This document shows positions 47,118-58,759 of a stretch of 64,000 nt of DNA, piece after piece (the first letter of the stretch is position 1; each line of letters opens with the position of its first letter). The notes under the pieces are model-generated. The model was not told the origin of the DNA and did not search any database. It saw only the letters and a program-made list of their open reading frames with translations. The DNA is from Sepioteuthis lessoniana (lineage: Eukaryota > Mollusca > Cephalopoda > Myopsida > Loliginidae): assembly GCA_963585895.1 (NCBI GenBank), contig OY757904.1, positions 7,172,630-7,236,629 of the forward strand. The letters run 5' to 3'. The translations under genes and the position numbers were made by a program.

Positions 47118-47800
47118 GTTGGTTGAACGATTGATTTTAACGGCATGACAACCCATCTGGGGTTATAGATGTTAGAGAATTTGCATTCATTGTTCATTTA
47201 TATTCAGATGTTTTGCGTTGTTCCTTGATCCTTTTACACGTAGTTATATGATAACCAGTATTCTTATCTAATACAAATAATTTGCACATTGTTATATGAT
47301 ATCAAGTATTCTTATCAAATACTAATAATTTGGACTCAGTTTAAAGTATTCCTATCAGATACTGATTTGTACACAATTATGTTTTAATCTATTTCTATTT
47401 CATAATCCTCAACAAACAATTATCGCTTAAAGTAAACTATTCTTTATACAATGAATTTGCATACAGTTATATGGTTTCAAGTATTCTTATCTAATACAAA
47501 TAGTTTGCAAAGAGATATTTTTTACTTAAGGTCAAATCGAATACGAATAGATTTTTAACTGATCTATTTGAACCATAAATGGGGACGCTAACAAGTTCTA
47601 CCACTCTCGGGTCAGAATGGACCTGGGAGTAAAGGGGTACTCTACATTCCCCAGAGCTCTAGAACTGGAGTATCCCCACCTGAGGAAGTTTAGTGTGATA
47701 TCTAGGATATCTCTTTTTTGAGTGATCTTAATCCTCTGCAAGGGACACAATCACCATATTCTGAGTCCTGCCCACAGGGCAAGTGCAAGCATTGTGCATA
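47118..47800 (-). repeat. AAACC-family retroposon, full-span diverged copy
   Basis: 3' end at the left (TTGGTTGGTTGAACG, then the hairpin ACAACCCATCTGGGGTTATA). Six or so AT-rich units with (A/T)CACAGTTATATG and CAAGTATTCTTAT follow. The GC-richer 5' region lies at the right (GGACGCTAACAAGTTCTACC, GGACCTGGGAGTAAAGGGGT, TCTACATTCCCCAGAGCTCT). The inner stem is AACCC/GGGTT instead of AACCT/AGGTT, a paired change. Confidence 0.75.
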
Positions 47801-48269
47801 GTGAAGATAAAATAACTGAAGTGTCCCCTTCTTAGTATAAGGGAATTATTTTTTGCATTACAAATAGCATTTCAATCTCGAATCGATATAGTATCAATCA
47901 ATTTACGTAGAATCATAACATTAGAAATAAGGATTAAGATTTTTTTCCTGGAAAGAAATTTAAAAATGACGAAAAGATAAAATGGGACATTAATCAAGAC
48001 AATTTATCTTTTTAGTTTTTAGCGGAGGAGATCAAACAGATTCTTCTTTTTTCAGCATTGAACTTTAAAAGGGAATTTTATTTTTTCATGCTACGTTGTC
48101 AAATATAGTTGGTTGCTAATGGTGAATTGCGAAAGTATTACTTAATATGCTTCTATGTGTTTAACTATGTGCCAAACAACTTTGTTTATGTGAATAGGAA
48201 TATGTTGTTGATTATTTAGATTCCCGGGACGTGATTATTTACGAAACATGAAGTTGTTTTTTACGCTGT

Positions 48270-48628
<359 letters not shown>

Positions 48629-48639
48629 AATAGGGTGAT

Positions 48640-49060
48640 ATCAGTTACCTCCCTTGTCTTTTCTATTCAGACAAGCAGTTTCCTCAGCTGATTGGTTGCT
48701 TTTTGGGCCTTGTGTTCATCTCCCCATCACGTCAATAAAAAAAATTACAGTGCCGCCCATTCATAAGATATCTTTTCTAGATCGACTGTCATTCTTGTTA
48801 TTTTGATCCTAAAAAAAATAAAAGAAAGAATGACAAAGCTGTGGGTTTTGTTTATTTTACTTTCATCGTTTGTACATTCATGTCAACAGACACGCAGCTA
48901 TCTTTTACGTGTGACGTATTTAACAATGTCTTCTAAAATCCATTTTCTGTCTACACATGCTGTTAAAATTTACATAAAAATTCGTGAAAAAAACGTTTGC
49001 TAAATTTTATCTAATGAATATATTTTGTGAAAATCGGTATAGAGAATTTTGAAATTAAGA
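48640..49060. other. No supported gene
   Basis: An open frame starting at 48830 begins MTKLWVLFILLSSFVHSCQQ, which looks like a signal peptide, but the remaining 37 residues match nothing I know. It could be a first exon or chance. Confidence 0.2.
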
Positions 49061-49062
49061 TA

Positions 49063-49499
49063 TACTGACGGAAAATAAAATTTAAACACTTAAGGATTAT
49101 GTAGATTTTGATTTGGGTACAGTATGCTTGTAAAATCTGAATACTGTTAATATATCCTTTAATTTCGAACCTGTGTATCTACTGATCGATATATATGATC
49201 ATTTACTGAAATCCAACTGTATTACCAATACATTTAATACTGAGTAATTTGAAACTCATGCCATAGTAATGAACAAGTAATGAACAACTTCGTGTCATCA
49301 ATGACCCCCAGGTGTTAGCCATAAAAAAGTTTTTTTTTAAATCATATATGGCATGTAAGGGTAAGCTCCGTTGAGTTCAAAAAATATTTCGTGTAATGAA
49401 CGACCTCTTGTTTTTGAGGTGAAAATTGGTTTTAAAAGGTCGTTCATTACACGAGTAGACACGGTATTAATAGGATTGTCATTTCATTTTCCGTCAGTG
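49063..49499. mobile_element. MITE with Tc1/mariner-type ends and internal palindrome
   Basis: The left end TACTGACGGAAAATAAAAT and the reverse complement of the right end CACTGACGGAAAATGAAAT match with two differences. TA lies immediately outside both (49061-49062, 49500-49501). No transposase is inside. A perfect 18-base inverted repeat (TCGTGTAATGAACGACCT at 49389-49406, complement at 49437-49454) forms a hairpin with a 30-base loop near the right end. At 437 bases it fits a non-autonomous Tc1/mariner derivative. Confidence 0.78.
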
Positions 49500-49627
49500 T
49501 ATTTTCTTACACGCATATTAGACAATTTGAAATTGAATTAAAAGTTGAAATAATTATCACATGGCCTCTTCGAATTTTCTTTGCTGGAACAGACGCTGCA
49601 TCATCAAATGTTCAAAGAAATTTGATA

Positions 49628-49629
49628 AC

Positions 49630-49664
<35 letters not shown>

Positions 49665-49667
49665 CAT
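49628..49667. repeat. (CA)n microsatellite
   Basis: CA repeats with one A insertion. Confidence 0.93.
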
Positions 49668-49774
49668 GAATTTCAGATTGCAATTTGTTTATTTGAAACA
49701 TTAAGACAAATAAGACCAGTTTTTTCAACTGAGCTTAGAATTGACCAACCTCATCCCCTAAAAAGGAGCGAAAC

Positions 49775-50065
49775 CTTTTGGGATATCGTGGATATGACAC
49801 TAAAAATCATACGGTGGTGAGGTTTCAGTTTTAGAAATTTGGGAAGTGTAGAGTCACCCCTTCATTGCAATTACTCCCAGATCCACTCTGACCCGAAGTG
49901 GTTGGGTACTATCTATGTATCAAAATGATCTATTTGAGAAATAAAATGTTTACCTGTTTAAAAAGGTTAAAAAGAAACATTTTCTGTGTCCTATGAACTA
50001 TTTAAACTGATTTCGGTATAAAATAAGGGTTGACATCCCTATAAAATCAATCAACCAACCAACAA
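49775..50065 (+). repeat. AAACC-family retroposon, short diverged copy
   Basis: ATATCGTGGATATGACACTA, TCACCCCTTCATTGCAATTA and CTCCCAGATCCACTCTGACC match the 5' region. The middle is short, and the 3' end has a stem AGGG...CCCT with a CAATCAACCAACCAAC tail. Tail type groups it with 2640-2998. Confidence 0.6.
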
Positions 50066-50489
50066 TACAAAAATTCTATGACATTAACCCTAACTATTGC
50101 TCCAGATCTTGATGTTTTAAACTGTCCACATGTCACTTTAAAACTCAATTCCAAGAAGAATTCATTGGCTGATTATGAGCAAATGAGTCAGAGTATCTGG
50201 AGGTTGAACAGGAATAACAAAATTCTATTGTAGCAAGTTTATATCCCCTGAAAACCCATTGAATTAATTGAACAGGATTATATTTCTCATAGGTAAAATG
50301 ATATTGCAATTAAATTTTGAATAATTTTGTTATTGATATAAAATATCAAACACTTAAATTAGTATTTGTAATTACGGAATGACTATTCAATAGATTATCT
50401 GCGAGATAATCTTGATGAAAATGAATTTTAATTAGAAAATATCTATTAAGTTTATATAAAGAATATCCAGACTAAAAAAAAGCAAACAA

Positions 50490-50575
50490 AGCACTTAATG
50501 CCCTTGGTAAAAATATGCATCCATAATCCTCCCTATCTATGATTTCTGTAAGTAGTAGGGCAATTAGAGTTTGAA
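50490..50575 (+). repeat. SINE family A, internal fragment
   Basis: CACTTAATGCCCTTGGTAAA, ATGCATCCATAATCCTCCCT and GTAGTAGGGCA match the middle of family A. The head and tail are missing. Confidence 0.5.
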
Positions 50576-50639
50576 CCTTGTAAAACCGTTCATCTTGAGT
50601 TTCAGGATAGATTCCCGGCCTCGTAAATATCCAGACTTG

Positions 50640-51890
50640 TTAAAAACAATGTTTCGATCCCAATTCATCGCTCGAAAAACGGAAAAAAAATCATTGTCTC
50701 ATGTATAAAAAAAGTAATTTTGCTTTATTTTTTAGAATATTCAGTAATAATCATTTTCTGATTTATTTGAACTAAAAAATTTGAAACAAATGAAACCAAA
50801 CGATGTTATATTTGTTTGATTAGTTGTTTAACTGGACAAAAAATTTGATAGTTTTAAAATAATCAATGGCGTTCATTCTATCACAAATATCGAACATTGG
50901 TTTGCACATAAGACAGATTACATATGCCAAAATTTATAGATTTATTTGAAAGCATGCACAAAGATTCGCACATTTGCTGAAAGTTGTGCAATATTTAATC
51001 TAGCTAATAATTTCCAGAGTTATAAATCCCCAGAAAATGAATAGATATTCCAATTCACAAAACGGAAACCAGAATTTTGCCAATCCTTTAATTTTTTTCC
51101 TTTAATGATTAGTTATTAAACCGCTTTTCTTCTTTCTCAGTGACTTCTTGATGTAAAATATGGTTGTTGTTATTTAACATTAAGTAGAAAGCGATGTTTC
51201 TTGGAATGCATTTATTAAGATCAGTTTACAGTCATTACTTTATGTGATGGGTTGTATCACGCGTCAGGACTCAAAGTGAAGTATTCCAAGGTATTATCAC
51301 GTTAAAGGGTTTATACATATTAATGTGCGTAGGAAAGTAGTTCCCGTGATACTGTTACTACTCGAGAAAGAAATTGAATGAAAATATAGATTCTCATTCT
51401 TAATATTTGATAAGAAATAGACAAGAAATAATACAGATAAGTGAATTGGTAGACACTTATTTTGACTTGTATTTTAGTTGCTTTTTATCGCAACTTCCGA
51501 GACCTTTAGTCTACAATCATTAGCAAATATCACAGATCAAAGATAAAGAATAAGTATTTTTTCGATCCATACTGTTGACCGATGTCCAGGTAGTCGTGAT
51601 AAAAAGCAACTAAAAATAAGACGAAATAAATACTTGTAAAAATTTTATAAAGATTAACAATAATTGAGTCTCGGTAAATAAAAAGTCTTAACGGATAAGT
51701 AGAGTCAGCATCTAAATATTTGATAGCAGTTTATACACTGATGTACTCAGATTTCAGTTCTTCCTCTTCGGTAGCATAATCACAACATTTTGACTGTTAT
51801 ACTTTCTGAAATTCTTCAAATATTTTCAGGAAATCTGGAAATTTTTGTTGACTATGATAGACACTTGAATAAGATCTAATCCAATTACAT
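50640..51890. other. AT-rich stretch, nothing recognised
   Basis: No coding similarity or repeat family was recognised. Confidence 0.45.
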
Positions 51891-51897
51891 GAGTGTA

Positions 51898-52135
51898 TTT
51901 ATTGGTCTAATGAGTTGAGTGGTCACCAATGGTCCGGGAGACCGGGGTTTAATCTCAGGTTGAGTCATATCAAAGACTCAAAAATGGTACTTGATGCCGC
52001 TTTGCTTAACGCAGTATCATAAGGCAAGGATCAAGGGCAAAGTGGAGCAATCCAGGGAATGGATTAGCGCCTTCCCCTTCACCTCGGTGTTGTAGGTATT
52101 GAAAAGGGAGCCCTTGGGTCACCCTTTTTTTTTAT
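51898..52135 (+). repeat. SINE family B
   Basis: TTATTGGTCTAATGAGTTGA head, GGGGTTTAATCTCAGG as B box, CATATCAAAGACTCAAAAAT, TGGAGCAATCCAGGGAATGG, AAAAGGGAGCCCTTGGGTCA, ending in a T run. The usual terminal CAACTTTACTT is missing. Confidence 0.8.
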
Positions 52136-52489
52136 TATAGTGATAATTCTTCATCCCAGAAATTAAAAAAGCAACCTCTTATTTACATCAAAAAGGTAAC
52201 AGATGTTTGTTTTAGGCCAGTTTCATATACCATTTTGTTTTGTGTTGCAGTTAAATGTCTTTCAACTTTCCTAAGCATTCCATTGTGCATTAAGATAATT
52301 ATTCAACTCTGAAAGGCTTGGTAGTTTTAGAAAATGTAGAATGCGCAACCTTCTGCAACCTTTGCAGGGACTGTTAAACCTTCAGGTATAGATCCATTTT
52401 AGACATTTCTAAAAGTTTACAGTGCACTTGTTCAGGTTAGGGTAAAGATAAGAAGAAAACCTGCGGATTTCACGATAAAAGTTTCCACT

Positions 52490-52547
<58 letters not shown>

Positions 52548-52597
52548 CGTGCGCGCGTGTGTGTGTGTGTGTGCGTGTGTGTGTGTGTGTGTGTGTG
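52490..52597. repeat. (TA)n-(TG)n microsatellite
   Basis: TA at 52491-52514, then TG/CG-interrupted TG to about 52597. The minus-strand His/Thr frame over it is an artefact. Confidence 0.93.
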
Positions 52598-52799
52598 AAT
52601 CTTTCTTGTGGTGCGAGCAGATCTTGATAATTTAGGATTGTGTCTTTGCATATTTTTCACAGTTTCGATATCGAATGCTTTTATTTTACTTCCCTCAAAA
52701 ATATATCTAAACGTAGTCCAATGTTTCTGGTCTGATGATCTGTTGATTTTATAATCAATCATCTGGAAGCTCATTATTTGTATTTTTACAAAATTCCTT

Positions 52800-53660
52800 T
52801 ATCTCTCTCTCTCTTGCTATCCGTCCCTATCAGTCATTGCTATTGGTAGGTTCTACAGACAGTATGTAGTGTCCGCATAGAGCTGATGAATGCTTTTGAT
52901 GATCGGCTAACACTGCTGAGTCCATACGTAGGAGTCCATAAGATAACGTCGTTTATGAGTTTGTCTATGCTTTTCCAGCAGTGTTCAGTATGTTCTGTTC
53001 ATCTTACTTGGAGGGTTTGTGACATGGTTGGCAAGTAGCCGTACAGCTTCTTTTTTTATGGGTGCTGCTTTCAGGATTTGTTTAAAACAGCACGCAGCAT
53101 CCTTTTGGATTTCCTATCTAGCTTTTTCTCCAAATGTTTCGTTAAAATCCAGGTGGTATAACCATACAATACTATTGACACGGCTACAGCTTAGAAAAAT
53201 TACCGTTTTATTTCATTAGAGAGAACAGATTTCTATAAGGTCAATAACTTATCGGTAGCAGTTCATTCTTTTCTTAAGTGTATGTTGATATTGCTTTCAA
53301 GAGATGAGATATTGTTACCTAGGTATGTGAAATGGTCTACTAATTAGAGAGGTTTGCCATTTAATATGGTGATGCCACCATCTTGTTTAAAACAATTTTT
53401 ATCAATGTCTCTTGCTCCTTGCTCCAATGTATCCATCATAATTCGGCACAAGTTGGTTTATTTGCGTGAAGCACTTGATCATTTGCGGTCTGTATTAGTG
53501 ACATTGTCTAGGTTTTGTCTTTTTTACAGTGAAACTATTCCCTTACATTTATTCTATTGACGTTCGTAGTATGTAAATTATAAATAGAAATGATACTAAT
53601 GTATCTTGTTGCAAGACTCTAGCGATAATATCAAAGAAATCAGTGTCACCATTGGGTCAG
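52800..53660 (-). pseudogene. LINE family A, reverse transcriptase C-terminal half
   Basis: Minus-strand frames joined across shifts give ITILNGKPL, VDHFTYLGNNISSLESNINI, HLRKE, TATDKLLTL, the AVAVSIV region, then QLYGYLPTISQTLQVR, EHCWKSIDKLINDVILWTPT and AMTDRDG. This is the thumb and C-terminal region of a non-LTR reverse transcriptase ORF. The upstream catalytic box is missing or scrambled. The right order of blocks shows one continuous relic. It ends at a CT (GA) microsatellite like the copy at 27330-27562. Confidence 0.72.
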
Positions 53661-54289
53661 CAAAACATTGCTTTCAATACCAAGATTATACAGATGTCAA
53701 CTTACTTGGGGATGAGGGCAAAGTTTGGTAATGGCGTCGGTTACCCTAACAAGACCATGGATCTGGATTTGGATCTGCGCCTGGTTTGGATAAAGTCGTA
53801 TGAAAACTGACTGTTACTTATGTTGCAAGTCTCTCTTCTCGGCGCTACCTAGAGTATCTAAAAAAGAACAAGGACCGACACAGTCTGTATTTTGTTCTTG
53901 TTTAGATTTTTTTGTTGTTGTTGCTTTGTTTGAGCAGTTAACAAAAACTATTTCTACGTTTGGTCTCTAGTTTAACTGTGTTCCGATCTTCATTTTGGTC
54001 GTGTCACCGAGCATTTATAATAAATGCTACGATCTCATTTATCTTTGACAGGAGTGTACAAATAATATTCGTTAAGAGGAAGTCCTCCTAATATCTCCCA
54101 TTTGAGTTCTCTACTCGTACGACAGTTGACGTGAGTCGTTCTGCATTGGTTTGATCCGCCTTTGAACGCGGCTTATCATCTTTGTTTTTGCCCCCCCCCG
54201 TTTTTAGTCTTTCTGTTTGACCCTTAGTTTAAGTTGAGAAATCTGTGGAAATTCAAGTGTCCAGCAAAATATCCAACGGAAGGACTGGA

Positions 54290-55150
54290 TCCTGTTATTT
54301 GGTCACTGGAAGGCGTGAAGAGTGTAGTTGGTTTGCATGTCGGACCCATATAGAAGACTGAACATCCACATCATAGGTGACATCAATGTGACCTTGTACT
54401 GACTTTTCAACACCACCATGATAGTCTTGGCGAGTTTGGGTTGTCCTGGAAAAAAATACATTTTGAACAGCGCTGTGTTTACGGCAAAATTGTTTTTTCA
54501 CAACCGTATTGCTCTAGGGAAAATAGCGTGGAACTAGGCGTATGACGTCAATGAATAGGTGGATCTTCCGGTTTATTAGTGCTTCGGCAGGTGATCTACT
54601 GTCTGGCCTATTCTGGTTTGGAGTTGTTCTATAGATTCTCAAGAATATCTGGATGATTTCCGGTGTAGTCTCCTTTCTTTTGAATGGTCTCTTAAATGTG
54701 TCCACAAAACGCTCCTCTTGTTCATTTTATTCTGGATGAAGTACCAGTGACTGGATGTGTTGAATGCTATTTTGTAGGTAGATTGAAAATGTACAGAGAC
54801 TAAAATATCTGGTTGACTAAATCTGCTCAAAGCTTACAGTAGTTTAATAATAGTTTCACTGGAGGTGGTGTGATTCATGGTGAATACTTTCGACTACTTA
54901 CTATAAACATCAATTAGAATCAAATAATGTTGCACATTGATATGTTCTGCAAAGTCAACGTAGAGTCGTGACTAAAGGGACTCAAGAACGGGCCAATTTT
55001 TTTTATGCTGTTAGTTGGCATTTACAACAAGTGTTTACGAGTTCTTTCAGCTGCTTTTCCATATTGCAGACATAGCTGTGAGCTAAGATTTTCATGTGAC
55101 TGATCCCCTGATATTTGAAACATTATATTTCAGTTTCAATGGTACCACCA
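54290..55150 (-). pseudogene. Ty3/gypsy integrase pseudogene
   Basis: Minus strand: MKILAHSYV, then CCKCQLTA (second half of the H2C2 zinc finger) at about 55010-55030, a decayed catalytic core, FLRIYRTTPNQN, PAEALINRKIH, and a C-terminal stretch with DYHGGVEK, VTYDVDVQS and IWVRHANQLHSSRLP near 54300-54420. Frames are broken at several points. The core Asp-Asp-Glu residues cannot be followed with confidence. Confidence 0.72.
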
Positions 55151-55779
55151 AACATTCGATGAAGAGAACACAACAGTCAACTTCAGACAAAGAGGATCGG
55201 GGTTAGTAAAAAGGCTTAAATTGTCAATCGGTACATACTGTTGGTCAGTGTGTGCTGGGGAAATGGATAATTTTTTGTTGTAATCGATCACAGGCTGTGG
55301 TTTCACAGACCTTTGTTGCAGTAAATGGCAGTGATCTGATTGTTGATGCCAAAAACATTGTACTGACTTCTGATTCCACTGATACTACGAATGTTTAGAT
55401 TTTGTCGATTTGGCCATAATTACACTCTGCAGGTATTAGGGATCTGGATCCATGAGTTATTTCCTTTTCACTTCTGTTAGGAAAAATGTATGAAATAACT
55501 TATCCAATTTCATAATTTGAAGCAACAGAGACTACAATAATATCAATTGATGGATTGTAATGGGTTAGCAATAATTCAGAAGCAAGTAGACTCAATTCTA
55601 TCAAAAGCAAACTGACATTCGCTGAAACAGTTCCATGGTATATTTTTTTTTTATCAAAAGACGATTAAGGGTCTGCGAACCAGCTGAATTTCTGGCAAAA
55701 ATGCCCTGAAGTGACTCACCAGACCGAGGAAATAGCTTAGTGTTGTTAAATTAGTCGGTGCTGTTATGTGTTGAATAGC

Positions 55780-56723
55780 GTAAATATTTTCGGGTTTGGT
55801 TGATGGTAATTTTTAATCGATGTTCAAAACATTCATATTTGTCAGCCCGTAAACGAAACACATATTGCTGAATTCGGTCAAGTACACCATTCAAAGGTTG
55901 TAAGAGTTTTTCTAGATGAGAACCTGCGACAATTATGTCATCGATGTAAGCATTAATTCTGGTTAATCATGTCAGAATGGGATCCATCGTCTGTTGGAAT
56001 ATGTCTGGCGCCGACTTTACTTGAAACAGAAGATGGGAAAATCAGAACAATCTCGGATGTGTATTCATCGTAAGTATCTCCTTAGAATCATCATCAACTT
56101 ATATCTTGAGATAGGCGTCAGCGAGATCAAGCTTTACAAAGTAAGTACCTCAATGAGTTTTGTAAAAAAGGTCTTCTGGCACTTGTAGGGAATGTTGATG
56201 TGAATTCATCGCTTCGTTCAATCCATTGGAATAATCATGGACTTATTTTATCACTGGCGTTTTTATGACGACAATGGAAGCCGCTCACAATGATTAATTT
56301 ACCGTTTAGATTACTACGGCTTGGTGAAGACAGTCTTAATCTTTATCTACCGTAGCAAGAGTAGCGTATGGTGTAGACATTTGGATCTGAAAACCGGTTT
56401 CCCATTTTCTCTTAGTTTTAAACTAGCCTTGACCATGGTACAGTACCCATGCTACCCTGAAAAAAACAAAAAACAAAAAAAACAAAACAAAAAAAAAAAC
56501 ACTGCTGAAATTAGTTTTGGGTATGTTTGTGATTTTTCTTTCAATTTTTAAAGCAAAGATAGTCTGTAATGTGTTAAGGGAAATATTAAAGACATCAAAT
56601 TCTTCAATCCTATCAAGTCCAATTAAATTAAATCTGGACTATCAGTAAAGTAACATATCTCAACAATTTTGTTGTTGTTGAAAGACAAATTACAGCTGAG
56701 CTTGTCAATTAGCTGAATAATAC
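55780..56723 (-). pseudogene. Ty3/gypsy reverse transcriptase and protease-linker pseudogene
   Basis: From 56723 downward on the minus strand: CNLSFNNNKIVEICYFTDSP and a GLD-type segment (protease-RT linker), KLRENGKPVF, PYATLATVDKD, HQHSLQVPEDLF, YFVKLDLADAYLKI, and YIDDIIVAG at 55928-55948, the catalytic YxDD box. Catalytic Asp residues of LDLADAY and YIDD remain, but in-frame stops occur between blocks, for example directly after AYLKI. Confidence 0.8.
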
Positions 56724-56733
56724 TTCCCGAAGC

Positions 56734-57600
56734 TTCCCCAGTCGGCTGGGGCTGTAGAATACACTGACTGCACCTCTGCAGAGGGGTAAGAACCCCCCTA
56801 ACGAGCGTCCTGGATATGGCACTAAACAATCTGATGGTGATGTTCCAGCAGTGCTGGAGCTTAGGGGAATGCGGAGTACCCCTTCATTGCCATTGCTCCC
56901 TGGTCCACTCTGGCCCAGCGTGGTAGCACCTGATAGGGTCCTATCTATCGGTCAAATAGAACTAACGGCATACTTATACTAAACTGAATTGTTTGACTAA
57001 ATTGAATAGCTTGAAATACAAATGTTTTTGACAATTAAACCGTCCTTACATTTGAACTGCGTGCTTGTGCTTAACTGAATTATTTGAAATAGAACTGTTT
57101 GAAATAGAACTGTTTTTTGACATTAAAACTGTATTTACACTTAACTGAATTGTTACATATAACTGCAACTGTTTTTTGACATTGAAACTGTATTTACAAT
57201 GAACTGAATTGTTTAACATGGTTCTGTTCTGACATGTAACTGTGTGTAAGCAGAGTCTGTACTTTTACAAAGCTGAATTGGCTAAAGTAGAATTGCTTGA
57301 CTAAATTGAATAGTTCGAAATAAAAATGTTTTTATTTTACAATTAAATTGTAATTACATTTAAAACTGCGTACTTTTGCTAAACTGAATTGTTTTAAATT
57401 GAAGTATTTTTGACACTGAAACTGAATTATTATATATAACTGAATAGTTTGAAATTGAAATGTTTTTGACAATTAAACTGTGTACTCATGCTAAACCGAA
57501 TTGTTTTAAATAGAACTGATTATTTACATAAAAATGGATTTGGCGTTAAATAACCTACAAAGGTTGATATGCCATAAAAACAAACCAAACCAAACCAAAT
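56734..57600 (+). repeat. AAACC retroposon, full length with target-site duplication
   Basis: The longest and best bounded copy. TTCCCGAAGC is present at 56724-56733 and 57601-57610. The body starts with CCCCAGTCGGCTGGGGCTGT, a 16-base self-complementary GC-rich start, then a 230-base GC-richer domain with CTGCAGAGGGGTAAG. About 600 bases of degenerate tandem units (TAAACTGAATTGTTTGAAAT, GTTTTTGACA) follow, then the hairpin and the AAACCAAACCAAA tail. No ORF. Insertion is inside the gypsy relic between protease-linker and gag. Confidence 0.9.
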
Positions 57601-57849
57601 TTCCCGAAGCACTTCGAGCAACATGATTAGTTTTCACTGATTAATGACCAAGTGAAATGCAATATCAAAGTTATATCAGAAGCAGTGTCAAGTTGAAATT
57701 TCATTGAATAAAACTGTTTTATATTTTTTTACGAAACTCAAAATCAACTTTGAAAATTGTGAATGTAGAATTTGAATGTTTGTGTGTGTCTGTGTGTGTG
57801 TGTGGTCGGCTTTTTGGGGAAAGTGTTTTGAACTTAAATCGAGAGGTGT

Positions 57850-58560
57850 CCATTATTTTGTGCTGAAAGCTTTAGTTTTTTGAAAGTAGTAAAAGCTTTT
57901 CTTGTCTTCGCGTCGGTTACATTTCTGACTTATGTGTTTTTTAAATGGACAAAACCGGAAATAATGCCACTTACCACAAGACCAACAAGTTAGTGACCTC
58001 TTTTTAGACGCTTTTGGAATATCTTCTGCTTGTATACCATCAGTAGTCGTTAATTTCACCGCCTGTTGTACCATCTGAGTATCACGTCTCAGATAATCGT
58101 TGGCACTCGGTTGTGAAATCTTTCACTGTATTGTGTTTTCGGTTTTCGTTTCGATGGTAGTCGCGTGCGAACATCTCTTTCATGAAGAGATTCAGTTCCA
58201 GCGATAAAAATAAAGCATTTAAATTGATCTTTCATAAGCGACTGCCGTTGAAATTTTTCGCATTCGCGGTTGATCAAATCTGAAAGAGTCATGTAGTCAT
58301 CTGCCTAGCATTTAGTTAACTTGAAATAGTTGTAACGAATGTTGAACAGAGAAAACTGCCTTCCAAATATTTCAAATAGTTGCATCACTATCTGTGCAAA
58401 GTCTAAATCTTTAGGTTGTTTCGAAAAGATGAGATTTGTGAAACGTTCGTTTAATGTTAAATGAAAAAAGTGCTTTCCCAGCGTTTGTGTCATGCCTCAA
58501 ATGTGCGACAAGAATCAAGTTCATAGCCGAATTCTGAAATAGTGGAGGCGAGAGAGTCAA
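57850..58560 (-). pseudogene. Ty3/gypsy gag pseudogene with zinc knuckle
   Basis: Minus strand: LNERFTNLIFSKQPKDLDFA, FEIFGRQFSLFNIRYNYFK, then LINRECEKFQRQSLM, DQFKCFIFIAG, and finally CWSCGKWHYFRFC (Cys-x2-Cys-x3-His-x4-Cys) followed by a partial second knuckle. Three frames cover it. The knuckle spacing is the form found in gag of this gypsy group. The N-terminal part before about 58560 is lost. Confidence 0.75.
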
Positions 58561-58759
58561 GTAGTGTTTTTTTCCAACTTTCCTCTATGTATGGAATCGA
58601 ATACCTGGGAGAAATCTAGGAACAGTAGTGTTACATTGAGACTTTTTGTTCGAACTCCTTCGATGATTCGATTGATTGGCAAAATCTGTGAGGTTGTTGA
58701 GCGATTTTTTCGAAAGCTGTTCTGATTTTTCCTAAGAATTTATTCAATTTCGGGTCACG

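Larger units (their letters stand above)
53700..58560 (-). mobile_element. Degenerate Ty3/gypsy LTR retrotransposon
   Basis: On the minus strand in order: gag with zinc knuckle (about 58500-57850), a protease-to-RT linker, reverse transcriptase, degenerate RNase H, and integrase, ending near 54290. A polypurine-like G run (minus) lies at 54191-54199, and 53720-54185 could be the remains of the 3' LTR, though I found no matching 5' LTR. Gene order pol RT-RH-IN identifies Ty3/gypsy; sequence style is that of the group annotated as K02A2.6-like. Many stops and shifts, and a nested retroposon at 56734-57600, show it is old and inactive. Confidence 0.75.

Noticed and set aside
52409-52774. Minus-strand 121-residue frame upstream of the TG microsatellite
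   Set aside because: Half of it is dinucleotide repeat; the rest matches no family I can name.
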